NCBI RefSeq assembly: GCF_022539315.1
Contig: NC_066316.1
Span: 97,458,179-97,522,178 of the forward strand
DNA length: 64,000 nucleotides
Direction of reading: 5' to 3'
Origin: Serinus canaria
Taxonomy: Eukaryota; Chordata; Aves; Passeriformes; Fringillidae
Positions 61,091 through 64,000 of the stretch are shown in pieces. Each line of letters starts with the position of its first letter. The first letter of the stretch is position 1. The notes under the pieces are model-generated. The model searched no databases, was not told the DNA's origin, and saw nothing but the letters and a program-made list of their open reading frames with translations. The position numbers and the translations under genes were made by a program.

Positions 61091-62479
61091 GTTGGTAACC
61101 AACAACAAAAAGGAAAGCACATCTGAAACCAGAGTGCTGATCTACAGTGGATGTCTACCACATCCTAAAACACAAAATGTCAGTCAAAGATGAAATCTGC
61201 AGGCAAAACCAATCTTTGCATGCCAGTGCCTTTCCTTTGAAAGAGATTAAAGAAAAAAGTAATTGCAGTGAAAAACTACCCCTTTACCTAAACAAAATCT
61301 GGGGAAATTCTAGGAACACATCCCTTGGAGAAAAAGTATACATTCTGGAAATTATTAACAACTAGTTGACTTCCCTTATGGTAGTGTTAGAATTTGAAGC
61401 TAAGGAAAAAGACAGTAAATTTCAGCAGAGAGATCTCAATTTCCCTTCTCTAGTGCTCAGACCTGAATGTTAACATGATAGCAAATTTTGGCCACAGCAA
61501 CTTTTTTCCTTGATTTTTATTTCTTTCCTGTGAAACGCTGAAAGTGTTTTTATCTTTTTTAATTTCAGTCTGGTTTATGTTCTTCAAATTTTATTTTTCT
61601 GTATAACTGCCCAAAATGCTGAGTATTATGGTGATATACACAAATCTCAAACTCAGTTTCCAAGGCTTTCTTCTGGAAAATGCCAATTTCCTCTAAACAC
61701 TCATTTTCTATGGAAAAAAAAAAATTTGATCTTCTTCTCTTTTCTTAGGATAGATCTCATTTCAAACTTGCAGTGATTTGTCACCTTTTCATCCACATCT
61801 TGGAATATAATTCAAGATGATTTTCCAATCAGCCAGATCTTGAAGTAGAGTGGAAGAGGCACTTCTGTGGAGCTTGCATTGGTTTGTAGGTTCCCCCTGT
61901 ATCTGTCAATGAATATCATCTCTTGATAACGGCAAGGAAAGGAAAGGAGGAAAGGAGGCTTGAAAGAGTGGGAACACCCAGTAGAAAATAAAAACCTTTA
62001 CACAGAATTTAAGATTTCTGTTCCACTCTGTCCTTATTGTCAGCAAATCTCAAAACAAATATAAATAGTGCCCCTTAGCACTAATATAACTGACTCTTTC
62101 AGGTTCCCCCATCCTTCTTTTGTTAATATCAGTGCTATGAAAAATGAAACCCAGTAACTTCTGATCAGCCTAGGCATGGAAACCGATGCTGCATTATGCA
62201 GACGAGAAGGATCTCCCTGATTTCAAACAGGAGTCTGAAAACTCAAGTGACACCAGTCCAACACAGCCATCCCTGGACCAAGTCCCCCATGCCCCTTCCC
62301 AGATGTCCCTCAGCCAGGACCTGCCCGTTCCCTGCTGCTGCAAACCTGGGTCTTTTCACACCAGAATACAGCACTCACGCCAAATTGTGAAGTGGTTTTA
62401 CAAGGTGGAAAGGCACCAGCTTGGGGCTAAAGAAAGGCCAATAAACTCCTCTAACTTGTAACAAAATAACAGATTTAAA
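61091..62479. other. Unique noncoding sequence
   Basis: No gene recognised. A short GGAAA-rich patch lies at 61932-61960. A weak old-repeat word (agatttaaacccaggtca, 62470-62487) resembles the MIR 'gatttgaacccaggtc' box but stands alone. Confidence 0.5.
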
Positions 62480-62960
62480 CCCAGGTCAACTGAGGTGAAG
62501 GGCAAGTGCATTAATCGCCTGCATTAACAAGGCTCTGCGTGCCTGCAGCAGCCCTCAATTGGAAAAGACAGTACATCTTCCTGTAAATAAGACAAATAAA
62601 CAGCAGCTACAACAACAAATCCTCCCCCAATTTCTTTTACTTTTCATTAAACGAGTAATCTGACTTTTATGAAGTCCTCTTCAAAGGCCGTGCAGGCCCC
62701 TCTTTGTAGCGGTGCCTGTTTGCAGCACGTGCGCTCTCCGAGACGCTCATCTCAGCCTGACGGGGGCCTGGAAAGGAACCTCAGCCAGTTTTGTTCTTAA
62801 GTGATAATCGAAGAAATCCTCTGTCACGTGTTGCAGCAGTGTGAGTTGGCCATACCAGGACGAAGAGTCATGCAGATGTTACCCAAATGCTTCCATTAAC
62901 TTAATCTTCCTCAGAAGGGCCCTTCTGCTGCCAAGTACTTAAGAGTGTCACTTGGGATTT
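62480..62960. other. CNE-like block
   Basis: Non-repetitive sequence with a higher CpG count than its surroundings, including CACGTG at 62825-62830, a GCACGTGCGC word near 62727-62736, ATTA cores (gcattaatcgcctgcattaa at 62509-62528) and a long polypyrimidine/TTTATGAAG stretch. No reading frame with a recognisable product covers it. The texture suggests a conserved regulatory element, which only alignment can show. Confidence 0.3.
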
Positions 62961-64000
62961 AGATGCCATTTTTGTTCACTACTGAAGACCGGTCATGTGT
63001 AGGAATCTGCAGCCTTGATAATAGGGTTTACAGAACACCATGAAAATAGATTACTGACTGCTGAAAACATTTCAAAAAGACAATGCTACCTTTTTTACTA
63101 GCCTTAAGTGCTTTCTGGCATGGAAGACTTAATGGTTGTTTACTCCAGTATGTTTTCTAGAATGTCAGCTTAGAACAAAATAAGGATCATCATAATAATT
63201 AGCTGAGATGCTGACAATATGAATCAAGAGTCGAGATCAATATATGTTTTCATACACATCATTTTAGAGAACGAAACTGGATTTCTGTGATCAGAAAATG
63301 CATCAAACTTTTTCAATTGTCCTAGTATATGCTTTTATCGCAGTAATGAAACCAGTTTTGCTTTTTTCCTTTTTTAACTCAGTTGTTATGTGGGAAGATG
63401 TAGTAGTATAAAATAGGAGGAAATAGTATGAGTAAATTTAACTTGAACAGTTTAGTATATGTTTTAGAGAAAAGATTAACAAGTCCTATTTTTTTAACTG
63501 TCTTTTCATCTCCATTTTTTTCATCTTGCATTTGCTTCAGCCAAGCAATTCCAACAGTTCAGAAGGACAGATGTTCTATCTCATTCTATTCCCAGACAAG
63601 TCACTCTGTAAAATTACATTTCTTTCGAAACATTAGTACAACAGTTTAAAGACCATCAGAAGTTTAAAAGGCAAATTGCAGAGGAATAATCAGCAATGTG
63701 TTTGGATCTAGTTTCTGTACTGGATTTTTTTTTTAGTTGTAGTACCACTCCTCAGTGAGGCAGTTTCAAATTTATTTTCCACCTTGTGGTTCTTACTGGT
63801 TTGCATCTATATAGTACCACAAACCTCAGTGCAACCTGAGCAGAGTATGTGTATTTGTGATATTCAAGGGTGTTATGTTCAGGCATATGTTCAGTGAACC
63901 AAGGCATACCAATACACATCACAAGGAGAAAAAAAATTATTTAAAATACACTACTTTGCTGACTGGCTAACCAGAGCCTACTCAATAAGGACATTCAGAT
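62961..64000. other. Unique noncoding sequence
   Basis: No gene, RNA or repeat recognised up to the end of the window. It is AT-rich, with a T run at 63726-63734. Confidence 0.5.

Noticed and set aside
1..64000. Endogenous retrovirus or LTR elements
   Set aside because: I saw no paired LTRs, primer-binding site, polypurine tract or gag/pol/env motifs. Solo LTRs cannot be excluded without a library search.
1..64000. tRNA, rRNA, CRISPR array or bacterial-type operon
   Set aside because: No GGTTCGA-type B box in tRNA context, no rRNA-like stretch, no regular direct repeats with unique spacers, and no closely packed coding frames were found.

Overview
This window looks like vertebrate nuclear DNA, most probably from a bird. 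The main evidence is four CR1-family LINE fragments. At least one ends in the ATTCTRTGA-type 3' tail typical of avian CR1, and only about 5-6% of the window is recognisable interspersed repeat, which fits a compact avian genome. Base composition is moderately AT-rich with few CpGs except in a few short islets. A turtle or crocodilian could share some of these traits, so 'bird' is an inference. There is no sign of bacterial organisation: no operons, no ribosome binding sites and no long non-repetitive reading frames.

I find no protein-coding gene, rRNA, tRNA or CRISPR array that I can support. The longest reading frames lie in microsatellites (His-Thr, Cys-Val, Lys-Glu-Gly-Arg or Leu-Pro-Ser-Phe polymers). 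The longest frame outside repeats is 222 codons and looks like no protein I know. The window is therefore best read as intergenic or deep intronic sequence. Individual small exons cannot be excluded without transcripts or a cross-species alignment.

Layout. 1-14.9 kb: unique sequence with two very old MIR-like or L3-like remnants (near 1.0-1.2 kb and 5.7 kb) and two short tandem duplications. 14974-16333: a 1.36-kb compound (TG)n array in which a roughly 0.5-kb block has been duplicated in tandem. 16.3-24.3 kb: unique sequence with a 65-bp imperfect tandem duplication, a 198-bp (TTCC)n tract and two more MIR-like remnants. 24700-26076: the best-preserved CR1, carrying reverse-transcriptase motifs whose catalytic positions are damaged. 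26-32.5 kb: unique sequence plus an (AC)15. 32556-33690: an old, decayed CR1, followed by an 11-bp-arm hairpin. 36.4-36.6 kb and 43.8-44.5 kb: two CpG-rich patches that are the best promoter candidates; the second has a TATA-like box and a cluster of GATA cores. 39495-39542: an (AT)n tract. 47.1-47.4 kb: a CNE-like block beside a CRE-like palindrome. 54.4-56.2 kb: two more CR1 fragments in opposite orientation. 62.5-62.9 kb: another block that looks like conserved noncoding sequence.

No genes can be shown to work together here. What is worth following up is regulatory (CpG patches, the GATA cluster, CNE-like blocks) and structural (Z-DNA-prone and triplex-prone microsatellites). I found no convincing new biological system.
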